From assembly GCF_002933955.1 (NCBI RefSeq), contig NZ_BEWW01000291.1:52559-116558 (forward strand): 64,000 nt of DNA. The letters are read 5' to 3'. Under the pieces are notes generated by a model. It saw nothing but the letters and a program-made list of their open reading frames with translations, searched no databases and was not told the DNA's origin. Below are positions 42,734-50,428 of the stretch, one piece after another (positions within the stretch are counted from its first letter, which is position 1; each line of letters begins with the position of its first letter). The DNA is from Prevotella sp. MGM2. GTDB taxonomy: Bacteria > Bacteroidota > Bacteroidia > Bacteroidales > Bacteroidaceae. A program made the translations under genes and the position numbers.

Positions 42734-43144
42734 ATGAATTGTACAGAATTATGCGAACAATTGGTAAAACAGAAAGATGAAGCGCATGTACGTCTAAAAG
42801 ACAGTTTACCATATATCTTACAGTTATCCAACAAGAAAATAGAAGCCATTGAACGTGGCTTTGGCAGTTTCAATGTTAATGATATGATGCTTTACATTCT
42901 TATGTGTAAGGCATCTTTTATATTAACCGGTCAGGAATACTGGATAATCAGCACGGTTGACGATTTACGTGAGTGCATTAAGCGAGAGCGTGAGTTTGCT
43001 GGAATATCGTCCAGACAATTAGCAAAGAATGTCAAGGTGCCCATGACAGTAATAGACGCTTTTGAAAACCGTGATGGCGGTTTGAGAATTGAAAGCTTCT
43101 TGGACATCATCAATGCTTTGGATATAGAAATACAATTTGAATAA
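42734..43144 (+). CDS. XRE-like helix-turn-helix protein
   Basis: 136 residues from ATG 42734, two bases after the previous stop. The C-terminal half (LRECIKREREFAGISSRQLAKNVKVPMTVIDAFENRDGG) is a XRE-type HTH; the N-terminal half is helical. Likely a DNA-binding regulator of the membrane gene pair or of neighbouring phage genes. Confidence 0.7.
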   Translation: MNCTELCEQLVKQKDEAHVRLKDSLPYILQLSNKKIEAIERGFGSFNVNDMMLYILMCKASFILTGQEYWIISTVDDLRECIKREREFAGISSRQLAKNVKVPMTVIDAFENRDGGLRIESFLDIINALDIEIQFE

Positions 43145-43147
43145 TAT

Positions 43148-43408
43148 ATGAATAAAGAAAGAAGAGAAGAACTATTGGACGTAATCGATTTGCTGGAAGA
43201 GGCAAAAGATAGAATTGGAGAAATCCGAGAGGAAGAAGAAGATGCCTTGTATTCCCTTCCAGAGGGACTTCAAGAATCTTCCAGAGGATTTGCGATGCAA
43301 GACGCTATGGACACCCTCGATGGATTTACTGATTCAATAGACAAAATACAATGCCAAATAGAAGAATTTGCACGTCCTAAGAAAAAACAGAAAAACAAAA
43401 AGCCATGA
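43148..43408 (+). CDS. Small coiled-coil protein
   Basis: 86 residues, Glu/Asp-rich helical (LDVIDLLEEAKDRIGEIREEEEDAL) with a Lys-rich tail (KKKQKNKKP). Overlaps the next gene by 4 bp. Function unknown. Confidence 0.6.
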   Translation: MNKERREELLDVIDLLEEAKDRIGEIREEEEDALYSLPEGLQESSRGFAMQDAMDTLDGFTDSIDKIQCQIEEFARPKKKQKNKKP

Positions 43409-43767
43409 GACGTTTTCAATTTACCGACGACGAATACAATAAGCTTTCTGCTGTAACCGGATTCCCGGCAATTGACCTTCAGAAACTTGACGCCTTGGGT
43501 CTGCTGGCGAATGATGTGGCAGTTCGCATGGTGCTGGAATATGAATATCAAACTCAGCGAAAAGCTACGAAAGCGTTACCAAAACTCGTCCTTCAGGCTA
43601 TAGCAAATAAATACGGCTTATCCCCTCAAAAAGTGAGGGGATTTTTGTTTCATAGAAAGCAGCCGGTTTATTATTGCTCAAAATGCCGTAAAGAGATTTC
43701 TCGCAGTGAGCATAAAAAATTTGATGGTCTCTGCGAGAACTGCGCAATAGATAGTATTAAACTATAA
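43405..43767 (+). CDS. HTH plus zinc-ribbon protein
   Basis: 120 residues. Middle: ALPKLVLQAIANKYGLSPQKVRGFLF, a likely HTH; C-terminal CSKCRKEI then CENCAID, a zinc ribbon. Probably nucleic acid binding. No family recognised. Confidence 0.6.
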   Translation: MRRFQFTDDEYNKLSAVTGFPAIDLQKLDALGLLANDVAVRMVLEYEYQTQRKATKALPKLVLQAIANKYGLSPQKVRGFLFHRKQPVYYCSKCRKEISRSEHKKFDGLCENCAIDSIKL

Positions 43768-43778
43768 TTCTTATCAAT

Positions 43779-44084
43779 ATGAACGTAAAGCAAATTGAAG
43801 TGCATGACTATTATAAAGCATTGCACCCTAAAGCGCTCATTCTTTATCATATTCCGGGGCAATATATGGTTCTGGGGAATGACGTTGATCGAGCGTTAAA
43901 ATCATTGTCAACTATCCGCGTGTTAGAATCTGGTGTAGGCGTTATGCCTGATGGCTTATCTGTCCTGTCCCTCTTCGGGAGAAACGGTACTGAGATATGT
44001 ATCATTGATTGCCGAAACGAGAACGGGGCACTTGATTTGCCAGATATAGAACGCATAAAAGCAGAAAAAGAAATGGATTATTAA
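43779..44084 (+). CDS. Small hypothetical protein (MutS/DNA-contact-like pattern)
   Basis: 101 residues. The segment DYYKALHPKALILYHIPGQYMVLGNDVDRA resembles the N-terminal mismatch-recognition domain start of MutS-type proteins in arrangement (Y..LK..P...LLF..G.FYE.F..DA). The rest is alpha/beta. This may be a stand-alone MutS-I-like domain, which occurs in Bacteroidetes elements; tentative. Confidence 0.5.
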   Translation: MNVKQIEVHDYYKALHPKALILYHIPGQYMVLGNDVDRALKSLSTIRVLESGVGVMPDGLSVLSLFGRNGTEICIIDCRNENGALDLPDIERIKAEKEMDY

Positions 44085-44256
44085 ATTTTTTCATCATAAC
44101 AGGAATTGAGATTGTTGTTATCTGTCTAACGAGTTGAATTAAAGCAAATAACTCCAATTCAAACGGCAACTTACTTATAACACGAAACGATTGAATATCA
44201 GTGTTTTATGAAAATATTTTGTCGTTAAAAACAGCTTAAATCCAACTTTTATAAGC
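44085..44256. other. AT-rich intergenic gap
   Basis: I see no gene, hairpin or repeat of note; it precedes the promoter at 44257. Confidence 0.5.
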
Positions 44257-44306
44257 TAACTTTGTACCACTGGGTTGCATCATTTTGCGGCTCGGTGGTT
44301 TTTTAT
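44257..44306 (+). promoter_or_regulatory. Promoter followed at once by a terminator-like hairpin
   Basis: TAACTTTG at 44257-44264, then ACCAC (44266-44270) pairing with GTGGT (44295-44299), partly extended, and TTTTTT. The hairpin starts at the expected transcript start, so it may be an attenuator or a tiny RNA upstream of the 44330 gene. Confidence 0.55.
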
Positions 44307-44329
44307 TTTGAATAATCATAACAACCGCA

Positions 44330-44950
44330 ATGGAACAAGACATCAATAAAATCGAGACAACCGGAGCTGGTGTAGAAAAGGTTCACACGAAGCTCAAATT
44401 CATCAAATCTGAGAAGAACGGCGCATTTATCAGTTTCGTTTCCCAGAATCCTGTAAATGGCGTAGTATGCGGAGTTCGCCAGGACTCCCCGTACCCTAAA
44501 AAGATTGTCATCATCGACCGGGAAATGTCAAACAACATACTGCCTAATGTGCTATATGACTGCACCCTCATTCCGATGACAAAAACCATCAATAAAAAGA
44601 CTGGCGAGGAGCACATTCCAGGCTATATTGCAATCGAGGCAAATGCCGTCCAATTTAAGGCTACTGTGACTACCAAATATGTTCGTGGTTCCATGTATCA
44701 GGTAGAAGTCGCTTTCGGCAACAAAATCATAAGGTTTGACCCCTTCCACGGACAGAAGGAAAGCGTGAAATCCCTACCGGCTTGTCTGGCAGTTCTGGAA
44801 AAGCGATGTGACGTCAAGGATCTGATGTATATCGTAGAGAGCTTCAATACCGCTGCTATCGAATTGGTAGAGCAGATGAAGCAGGATATGCGTGAAATCC
44901 ATAACAAGAGAGGCAAAAATGAGAAGACCGGTCGAAGGAATCGCCACTGA
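44330..44950 (+). CDS. Hypothetical protein, 206 residues
   Basis: Beta-rich first two thirds (LKFIKSEKNGAFISFVSQ, KKIVIIDREMSNNILPNVLYDCTLIPM in parts), helical last third with basic tail. The strand pattern suggests an OB-like nucleic acid-binding domain, inferred. Overlaps the RNase H-like gene by 32 bp, which supports a DNA/RNA role. Confidence 0.6.
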   Translation: MEQDINKIETTGAGVEKVHTKLKFIKSEKNGAFISFVSQNPVNGVVCGVRQDSPYPKKIVIIDREMSNNILPNVLYDCTLIPMTKTINKKTGEEHIPGYIAIEANAVQFKATVTTKYVRGSMYQVEVAFGNKIIRFDPFHGQKESVKSLPACLAVLEKRCDVKDLMYIVESFNTAAIELVEQMKQDMREIHNKRGKNEKTGRRNRH

Positions 44951-45314
44951 TGCGGCCCATTCCATGAAGAATGGGAAGACGGAGTATCAAGGTATAAACT
45001 TAGCGACCAAAGAACAGATATTTTATAAGGATTTGGGAAACCAAACCACTAACATAGGAGAATTTCTTGCGGTTGTCGAGGCTGTGAAGTTCATCATTGA
45101 GAATGACTTCCAGCCTCGAATCATTTATACCGACTCCATGACTGCAATCGCATGGTTCAAGGCGAAGAAAACATCTTCCACAAAACCGTGCAAAGACCTG
45201 ACCCGTGCAGAAATGTTCCTGCGGGCACTGTCATCGGACGTGGACACCATTGAAATTTATCACTGGGACAATAAACGCTGGGGTGAGACTCCTGCGGACT
45301 TTGGCCGTAAATAA
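44919..45314 (+). CDS. Ribonuclease H-like protein
   Basis: 131 residues from ATG 44919. Acidic active-site pattern of RNase HI: Asp in IATDAAHS, Glu in NIGEFLAVVEA, Asp in IIYTDSMTAIAWF, and a last Asp in TPADFGRK. Degrades RNA in RNA-DNA hybrids; useful for primer removal. It lies 16 kb from the RT, so a direct link to that system is not shown. Confidence 0.85.
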   Translation: MRRPVEGIATDAAHSMKNGKTEYQGINLATKEQIFYKDLGNQTTNIGEFLAVVEAVKFIIENDFQPRIIYTDSMTAIAWFKAKKTSSTKPCKDLTRAEMFLRALSSDVDTIEIYHWDNKRWGETPADFGRK

Positions 45315-45323
45315 CAGGGTATT

Positions 45324-45713
45324 ATGGAAAAGATAGAAGCATATAAATGCCAGTATTGTGGCAAACTCTATAAAACCATGAAAGGGTGCATAAAGCATGA
45401 AGAACGCCTTTGTACAAAGCATCCCGATAGGACACCATATTGCTATCATTGCCAGTTTTACGACCCAAGTTATGAAAGCGATAGCCGCGAGGAAATCACA
45501 TACTATGTGACCGCTGGATATGACGGGCGTGAGATTCCACAATTTAAGAAATTTGAGCCTAACCAATGTACTCTACTTGGACGTAAGCTATATAACAATA
45601 CCCGCTTGTCGGATGAGTTGCAAGAAGCTCTACAAGAAAGCGGGTATCAACCTATGCCGACTCCGCAATCTGGAGGCTGCAAGCACTTCATTACAAAAAA
45701 TCAATCAAAATAA
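45324..45713 (+). CDS. Multi-cysteine zinc-finger protein
   Basis: 129 residues. YKCQYCGKLYKTMKGCIKHEERLC is a C2H2-like finger, followed by CYHCQFYDP. Basic and acidic patches mixed. Possible DNA-binding regulator. Confidence 0.65.
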   Translation: MEKIEAYKCQYCGKLYKTMKGCIKHEERLCTKHPDRTPYCYHCQFYDPSYESDSREEITYYVTAGYDGREIPQFKKFEPNQCTLLGRKLYNNTRLSDELQEALQESGYQPMPTPQSGGCKHFITKNQSK

Positions 45714-45715
45714 TT

Positions 45716-46351
45716 ATGACTACAGAATCAATTCATTTATCGCCGACTGATTTCGACAATCTCTTATGGTGCGCAACACGGTATTGTATTGGCCGGCACT
45801 CCTATGTGAGTGGCTATGCGCAGGACTTTTGGCGTATTATCCAAAGTAACCGTAAGAATTTAAGCCAGGAACGTCTGGAGCTCTTTGCGCATGATATTCG
45901 GGCCGAAATTAGTGCACGCATTAACTATTATGGCAACATCTCAGTTAAACATGCCAATGCCCTCTGCATTAAATATGATGCGTTAAGTCTTCTTGCAAAT
46001 TATGTGCGGAGCCACCCTGAGCAAAAAGAGGGTGAAACCTTTTATGAAATTGACTGCATAACTGAAAATGTTGAGGCTTCTTCATGGGCTATTGAAAGCC
46101 GCCGTTCAGCTCTTCTCCCATTTTATATTTGCAATGAATTTGATTTGCCATATTGGGCATTGCTGGCAAATTGTATTGATCGGCAGTATGAAGTAACCTT
46201 GAACTGTAATGGCAATGAACGTAAGGAATTGTGCGTTAAACACCCAGTTATAGGTGGCGAATATACTGTTGTAAGCAATTGGAGCACATGTGTATGTAAT
46301 CAATTTATAGTAGATGTTAAACCTCTTTTCTCAGAGGAGGACGACAGATGA
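45716..46351 (+). CDS. Hypothetical protein, 211 residues
   Basis: Helical N-terminus with aromatic residues (DFDNLLWCATRYCIGRHSYVSGYA) recalling small accessory proteins found on Bacteroidales mobile DNA; beta-rich C-terminus. Overlaps the next gene by 4 bp. Function unknown. Confidence 0.6.
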   Translation: MTTESIHLSPTDFDNLLWCATRYCIGRHSYVSGYAQDFWRIIQSNRKNLSQERLELFAHDIRAEISARINYYGNISVKHANALCIKYDALSLLANYVRSHPEQKEGETFYEIDCITENVEASSWAIESRRSALLPFYICNEFDLPYWALLANCIDRQYEVTLNCNGNERKELCVKHPVIGGEYTVVSNWSTCVCNQFIVDVKPLFSEEDDR

Positions 46352-46539
46352 GAAAACTATTTGCAATTTGGCAAATACTGTGGGCTGATAAATTCGCCCT
46401 CTTTACATTTGAGGACGCACCAGATGATCCGGAATGGCAAACCGCCCCATATTTTAGATGGAGGTTGTCTCACGATGATAGGTATTTTCTTCAATTGATA
46501 AAGGACGTATTGTTGAATATTGAAAAAGAACATAAATGA
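46348..46539 (+). CDS. Small Trp-rich hypothetical protein
   Basis: 63 residues, four Trp. Ends one base before the next start. No family recognised. Confidence 0.5.
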   Translation: MRKLFAIWQILWADKFALFTFEDAPDDPEWQTAPYFRWRLSHDDRYFLQLIKDVLLNIEKEHK

Positions 46540-46540
46540 T

Positions 46541-46750
46541 ATGGATGCAGTAGAAAAATTCCAGGCTCTTGGTAAGGGCTTTGAAGACATGATGCGCAAT
46601 GGTTGCAGTTACAAAATCAAAATTATGAAGCCGATTGGTTATTTGAGACATGAGCCAACCAACACTTCTATAACTGTTTATAAGCCTATATCACGTTTCA
46701 AGGCGCTGATGCTTCGTTGGTGCTTTGGACTTAAATATGAAAAGTTATGA
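46541..46750 (+). CDS. Small basic hypothetical protein
   Basis: 69 residues from ATG 46541; basic, with helix then strands. Overlaps the methyltransferase-like gene by 4 bp. No family recognised. Confidence 0.5.
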   Translation: MDAVEKFQALGKGFEDMMRNGCSYKIKIMKPIGYLRHEPTNTSITVYKPISRFKALMLRWCFGLKYEKL

Positions 46751-47241
46751 ATATCACACAACCAATCTTAGATGCTTGCTGTGGCGGCAAGATGTTCTAT
46801 TTTGACAAGCAGGATGATCGCGTGTTATTTCAAGATATACGTGATGTTGAGACAACCCTATGTGATGGACGTCAGTTTGAGGTGAAGCCTGATGTAAAAG
46901 CTGATTTTACTTCAATGCCATATTCTGATGAGAGCTTTTCGATGGTTGTCTTTGACCCACCACATCTGAAATATACAGGCAGCAAGAAAGAAAAATCAGG
47001 CTACCAAATGATTAAGTATGGCTGTCTTGAAGGAGATTGGAAAGATATGTTGTCCAAGGGCTTCAAAGAATGTTTCAGAGTTCTAAAACCCGGTGGTTTT
47101 CTAATTTTCAAATGGAATGAGACAGACATAAAAGTGTCTGAAATTCTTAAATTAACATCAGAAAAACCTATTTTTGGACATATATCTGGCAAACGCGCCA
47201 ACACTCATTGGATTTGCTTTATGAAAGGAGGGAAGGTATGA
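46747..47241 (+). CDS. SAM-dependent methyltransferase-like protein
   Basis: 164 residues. DACCGGKMFYFD is the SAM-binding motif I position, VVFDPPHLKY a DPP[FYH]-type catalytic motif IV, and FRVLKPGGFLIFKWNE the class I strand-turn. Small size and DPPH suggest a nucleic-acid N-methyltransferase (adenine or RNA); target unknown. Overlaps the next gene by 4 bp. Confidence 0.75.
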   Translation: MNITQPILDACCGGKMFYFDKQDDRVLFQDIRDVETTLCDGRQFEVKPDVKADFTSMPYSDESFSMVVFDPPHLKYTGSKKEKSGYQMIKYGCLEGDWKDMLSKGFKECFRVLKPGGFLIFKWNETDIKVSEILKLTSEKPIFGHISGKRANTHWICFMKGGKV

Positions 47242-47636
47242 CACCGAAATTCACAACACCATGTTTCATACATAAAAACACCCCAGAGCTTCGCAAGAAA
47301 TTGGAAGCCCTGGGGTATCGGCTGAATAATGGCAAATGGATGGGCAAATATCTTGCAACATTCCGAATTAAGGAAACAAAAGAATGGCGGTATGTTGCAT
47401 CACCAGAGTGGGATTTACAAAACAACCCTGACATAGGGTGCTCTATTGATTGTGGTACTAATGAAGAAAAATTTCTTGCTATTGCTGGATTGAGAACTGA
47501 TACAGATAAATACCAATGGTTTATCTCACCTGAAGGCTGTTGGTGCTATAATAAGGGCTATGATGATATATCGGAAGTTTCCCTTAAATGGCGTAAAGCC
47601 ACAATAGAAGAAGTTGTTGAACATTTCAAAGATTAA
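47238..47636 (+). CDS. Hypothetical protein, 132 residues
   Basis: From ATG 47238. TPELRKKLEALGYRLNNG at the start is a short helix-turn found in small phage proteins; Trp/Cys-rich middle. No family recognised. Translationally coupled to the methyltransferase. Confidence 0.55.
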   Translation: MTPKFTTPCFIHKNTPELRKKLEALGYRLNNGKWMGKYLATFRIKETKEWRYVASPEWDLQNNPDIGCSIDCGTNEEKFLAIAGLRTDTDKYQWFISPEGCWCYNKGYDDISEVSLKWRKATIEEVVEHFKD

Positions 47637-47638
47637 AT

Positions 47639-47971
47639 ATGAAAATTATTTACAATAACATCATCCCATTTAAGGGATTCCTGGCAATCAATCTCTTCGG
47701 TATTTTGTTTGTCAGAGGTACAGAGCGTGACATCAACGATATTGTGCTCAATCACGAAAGAATCCATACCGCCCAGATGAAAGAGCTTGGATATATCTTG
47801 TTCTACATAATATATCTGCTGGAGTGGATTGTGCGTCTCTTTAAGAAAGGGAACGCTTATCGAAACATTTCTTTTGAGCGTGAGGCATACAAGCATGAAA
47901 GAGATTTGAATTACCTCTCTACACGCCCCAAATGGGCTATGTGGCAGAAAAACCACAATAAAAAGGGATAA
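47639..47971 (+). CDS. Membrane-associated protein with HERIH motif
   Basis: 110 residues. NHERIHTAQMKELGYILFYIIYLLEWIV holds HERIH, a variant of the HExxH zinc-protease motif, next to a membrane helix; a late EREAYKHE could supply the third ligand. Small Bacteroidetes proteins of this type are predicted peptidases; activity not shown. Ends just before the tRNA cluster. Confidence 0.65.
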   Translation: MKIIYNNIIPFKGFLAINLFGILFVRGTERDINDIVLNHERIHTAQMKELGYILFYIIYLLEWIVRLFKKGNAYRNISFEREAYKHERDLNYLSTRPKWAMWQKNHNKKG

Positions 47972-48022
47972 AATAAACCTTTTATCGGTTTACATACTAA
48001 TCTATAATGTAACCGATAATAT

Positions 48023-48098
48023 CGCGGGGTGGTAGCAGTGGGTAGCTCGCCAGCCTCATAAGCTGGAGGTCGCAGGTTCGAGTCCTGCCCCCGTAACA
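48023..48098 (+). tRNA. tRNA-Met (CAT), initiator-like acceptor
   Basis: Full cloverleaf: anticodon stem CCAGC/GCTGG with loop CTCATAA (48055-48061), T-arm GCAGG-TTCGAGT-CCTGC. The first base C faces A at position 72 in the acceptor, the mismatch typical of bacterial initiator tRNA, but the three G:C pairs of initiator anticodon stems are absent. Could also be an Ile2-type CAT tRNA. Encoded CA follows the discriminator. Confidence 0.85.
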
Positions 48099-48102
48099 AT
48101 AT

Positions 48103-48172
48103 GGGTGCGTAGTTTAATGAAGAACAGCAGGTGTTTCATCTGAAGGTGCTGGATCACTTCCGGCGGTGCCCC
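48103..48172 (+). tRNA. tRNA-like gene with irregular anticodon loop
   Basis: Acceptor GGGTGC/GTGCCC with wobble pairs, D-arm GTTT/GAAC and T-stem GCTGG/CCGGC are present, but the anticodon arm is GCAGG-TGTTTCA-TCTGA with G at position 33 (normally T) and an unusual T-loop ATCACTT. Amino acid identity unclear (loop holds TTT and TTC). Possibly decaying or non-canonical tRNA. Confidence 0.45.
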
Positions 48173-48265
48173 TCCCATTGAAAGCGCAAAGCAATTTGCT
48201 ATTTTTTTCTTTTTACATACGAAACACTTTTGCCTCTGTCATTTGTGAAAATCGCAGAGGATTTT

Positions 48266-48348
48266 GGAAGGTGAAGCAGCAAGGTGCTGCAACGGTCTTG
48301 AAAACCGATTGTCCTGTATAGGATTCTCTTCGATTGGGATGCCTTCCG
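48266..48348 (+). tRNA. tRNA-Ser (TGA)
   Basis: Acceptor GGAAGGT/GCCTTCC, D-arm GCAGC/GCTGC-type, anticodon loop CTTGAAA with TGA, long variable arm (GTCCTGTATAGGAT) as in serine tRNAs, T-arm with TTCGATT. The long variable arm makes the identity firm. Confidence 0.85.
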
Positions 48349-48371
48349 CACAATGAATAAATTTATCTTAT

Positions 48372-48650
48372 ATGAAAAAGTATTTCAAATGGCTTACTGA
48401 AAGCAACCGTCCCAAACACATTCTTGTCGGCTTCTTTATTGGCTTAACTCTTGGTGTTGTTGCAGCTTTTGTCGCCGCTACTTCTGCTGAAATGAAGGAT
48501 TGGCTTTGGAACGGCAAGCGTGGCGGTACTTTTGGTTGGATCAAAGGTAACGGTTTTGATTGGCTTGATTTCATCGCTACCATGATTGGTGGAATTGCAG
48601 GAGCCTTGTTCCGTTATCTTGTTTTATGGCACGTCCATTTGATGAAGTGA
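48372..48650 (+). CDS. Two-helix membrane protein, possible holin-like
   Basis: 92 residues, membrane segments at about 17-38 (ILVGFFIGLTLGVVAAFVAAT) and 70-88. The pattern WLTESNRPKHILVGFFIG and a later FDWLDFIATMIGG is common in Bacteroidetes phages at lysis loci. No endolysin is adjacent, so lysis function is inference. Confidence 0.65.
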   Translation: MKKYFKWLTESNRPKHILVGFFIGLTLGVVAAFVAATSAEMKDWLWNGKRGGTFGWIKGNGFDWLDFIATMIGGIAGALFRYLVLWHVHLMK

Positions 48651-48662
48651 AGTGTGGAATTG

Positions 48663-48698
48663 AGTCCCGGTAGTCTTGTTTTGCTACCGGGACTTTTT
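48663..48698. terminator. Intrinsic terminator between convergent genes
   Basis: AGTCCCGGTAG (48663-48673) pairs with CTACCGGGACT (48684-48694), followed by TTTTT on the plus strand. Separates the membrane gene from the convergent integrase. Confidence 0.9.
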
Positions 48699-48702
48699 AC
48701 AT

Positions 48703-49980
48703 TTATGTCGCAGCTTTCATAAACGCCATCTGTAGTCTCTGCTGATTCGTGATGCTGTCCCCATTATAATAATGCTCTTGGATCATCTCTATGCTTGTCC
48801 CTGCCGCCATTGCAATATAGGAAATGGGCAAGCCGCTATCCAAGGCCACAGTGATTGCCGTATGGCGAAACACATAGGCATACAGGTCGTAGTCAACCCC
48901 CAGCTCTTTTCCGACTGATTTAAGCCAGATATTGAGCTTTTCCCGAAACTTTTTGAATGTATAGTCTTTGGTCTGGTATGTCTTTTCTTTTTCATCGTCC
49001 ATGATTGGAAAGACATATCCATCTGTAGTTGTCCCTCTGTATTTGGAAATGATATTCCCCATTACCGGAGACACCGGAACTTCAACCAGTTGGTGTGTTT
49101 TCTTGCGTCTGGTTCTGATAGTGTTATTGCGAGTAAGTTCCGAGTATTTCAGTTTGATGACATCACATGGAGCGAAAAACGAATGGAACATGAATATGCA
49201 GAAATCGCGATACAGTTCGACTTCTTTCCGGTTTTTGTATTGCGGAGTGAGTTTGGACAAATCCGCATTGATGAATCGTCTCAGTTGCTCTTGCGTTAAT
49301 ATGTCGGGAGTTTTATTGTCGGCGCAGTTTCTTTTGGGATTATATTCCGCGAACTTGAAGTCGCCTATCTGGACCAATGAGAATGGAACATCCTTGTCTT
49401 TGCTGGCCTTGCCCAGTAAGTTTCTGAAAGATTTTGATGTTCCCTTGTACCCATCGTATTTTGCGAATGTGTGGGCCAGTTGAACGCAAGCCTTATAATC
49501 GAGCGACTGGAAAGTCAAGGATGAGAATCCTTTGATGATTTTGCGGCACTTGCTTAGCAGTTTGGAATAGGTCTCAAAATTGCAGCCCAACTTTGCCTTC
49601 TCCCGCAAGATAACCTCTTCCAGATATTTCTCAACAAAGTTGAAATCGGATGCCGGTACTGCATTTTCCGTCGGTCTTTCAATGACTTCACATTTAACTT
49701 GTTTGATAGGCTGGAAGTATGACGCTACCTGCCTCGCCGTGAGCTCGGGATGCTCAAGCAGCAACTTTATATAGGGGCTCTTGAACTCCTCCAGAATCTT
49801 GTTGTTTTCCGAGTATGAAACGGCGTTGGCTGAGAAACGCTCTTTGTCCGCGTTCCAATGCTTCGCTAAATTGGGACTGCCGGCCAAAAGGTGTTTGACC
49901 GATTTGTAGTATCTCTCTTTCCCCTCACTTATTCTCAGGACGAGGGAACTATCCTTTATTATGAATTTTAGTTTCACCAT
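48703..49980 (-). CDS. int: Phage integrase (tyrosine recombinase)
   Basis: 425 residues from ATG 49980; the upstream 60 codons are a poor match to any integrase start. N-terminal arm-binding-like part, SAM-like core-binding domain (about 95-200), then catalytic domain with AYVFRHTAITVAL (His, Arg II) and EHYYNGD (Tyr). The place of Arg I reads FFAPCDVIKL with no Arg, as reported for IntDOT-type recombinases of Bacteroides. It lies beside tRNA-Phe and should mediate prophage integration and excision there. Confidence 0.9.
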   Translation of the reverse strand: MVKLKFIIKDSSLVLRISEGKERYYKSVKHLLAGSPNLAKHWNADKERFSANAVSYSENNKILEEFKSPYIKLLLEHPELTARQVASYFQPIKQVKCEVIERPTENAVPASDFNFVEKYLEEVILREKAKLGCNFETYSKLLSKCRKIIKGFSSLTFQSLDYKACVQLAHTFAKYDGYKGTSKSFRNLLGKASKDKDVPFSLVQIGDFKFAEYNPKRNCADNKTPDILTQEQLRRFINADLSKLTPQYKNRKEVELYRDFCIFMFHSFFAPCDVIKLKYSELTRNNTIRTRRKKTHQLVEVPVSPVMGNIISKYRGTTTDGYVFPIMDDEKEKTYQTKDYTFKKFREKLNIWLKSVGKELGVDYDLYAYVFRHTAITVALDSGLPISYIAMAAGTSIEMIQEHYYNGDSITNQQRLQMAFMKAAT

Positions 49981-50200
49981 AACTCTTTGTTCTTGCTTTG
50001 TATTTAAGAATAGAAGAATGATGAACCAATAGTTGTAACCGGATGTGACTTTTCCAATGTACACCACAATGTACACCAACCGGGTCGTTCCCTTTTTTGA
50101 ATTTTTCGTCCTAACAGGATTGATGTTAGTTGGATGTGTACCTAATCGGCGCGAAATCAATTACTTACAATCCGCAAAACGATAAATTCAATATAACAGA
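49981..50200. other. Integrase upstream region, probable attachment zone
   Basis: Contains two direct copies of AATGTACACCA (50057-50067 and 50071-50081 approximately) that could be integrase or excisionase binding sites. The att core cannot be fixed without the left end. Confidence 0.4.
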
Positions 50201-50229
50201 AAAGGAAGCTGATTATCTCAACTTCCTTT
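50201..50229 (-). terminator. Terminator of tRNA-Phe
   Basis: AAAGGAAG (50201-50208) pairs with CTTCCTTT (50222-50229); on the minus strand the stem is followed by T-rich sequence. Confidence 0.7.
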
Positions 50230-50234
50230 TCGTG

Positions 50235-50307
50235 TGGTGCCACCAGGAATCGAACCGGGGACACAAGGATTTTCAGTCCTTTGCTCTACCAACTGAGCTA
50301 TGGCACC
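50235..50307 (-). tRNA. tRNA-Phe (GAA)
   Basis: Minus-strand cloverleaf GGTGCCA...TGGCACC with anticodon loop CTGAAAA (GAA), T-loop GGTTCGATTCC. It is intact, so the element's integration restored or spared the gene. Marks the right border of the prophage. Confidence 0.95.
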
Positions 50308-50323
50308 TTGCTTGATTGCGGTG

Positions 50324-50331
50324 CAAAGATA
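50324..50331 (-). promoter_or_regulatory. Promoter of tRNA-Phe
   Basis: TATCTTTG on the minus strand (plus reads CAAAGATA), 17 bp before the tRNA. Confidence 0.75.
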
Positions 50332-50428
50332 GATATATATTTATGAACAACCAAATTTTAATTCACTTTTTTACGTTATTGGTTTCTTTTTATATTGAGA
50401 AATTACGAGAGGTTGTAATAGAAGCTTC

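Larger units (their letters stand above)
1..50230. mobile_element. Large prophage or phage-like element, left end outside the window
   Basis: Everything from the left edge to the integrase beside tRNA-Phe looks like one phage genome. A minus-strand structural module (sheath to portal) is followed by a long plus-strand block of early, replication and accessory genes, a tRNA cluster, and a terminal integrase reading back toward the structural side. The right boundary is inferred to lie between the integrase start (49980) and the tRNA-Phe 3' end (50235), since tRNA 3' ends are common integration sites. The matching left att copy is not in the window, so exact limits are unknown. Confidence 0.85.

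Noticed and set aside
49981..50160. Integrase start at 50160
   Set aside because: The extra 60 codons are unlike integrase N-termini; ATG 49980 gives a standard length.
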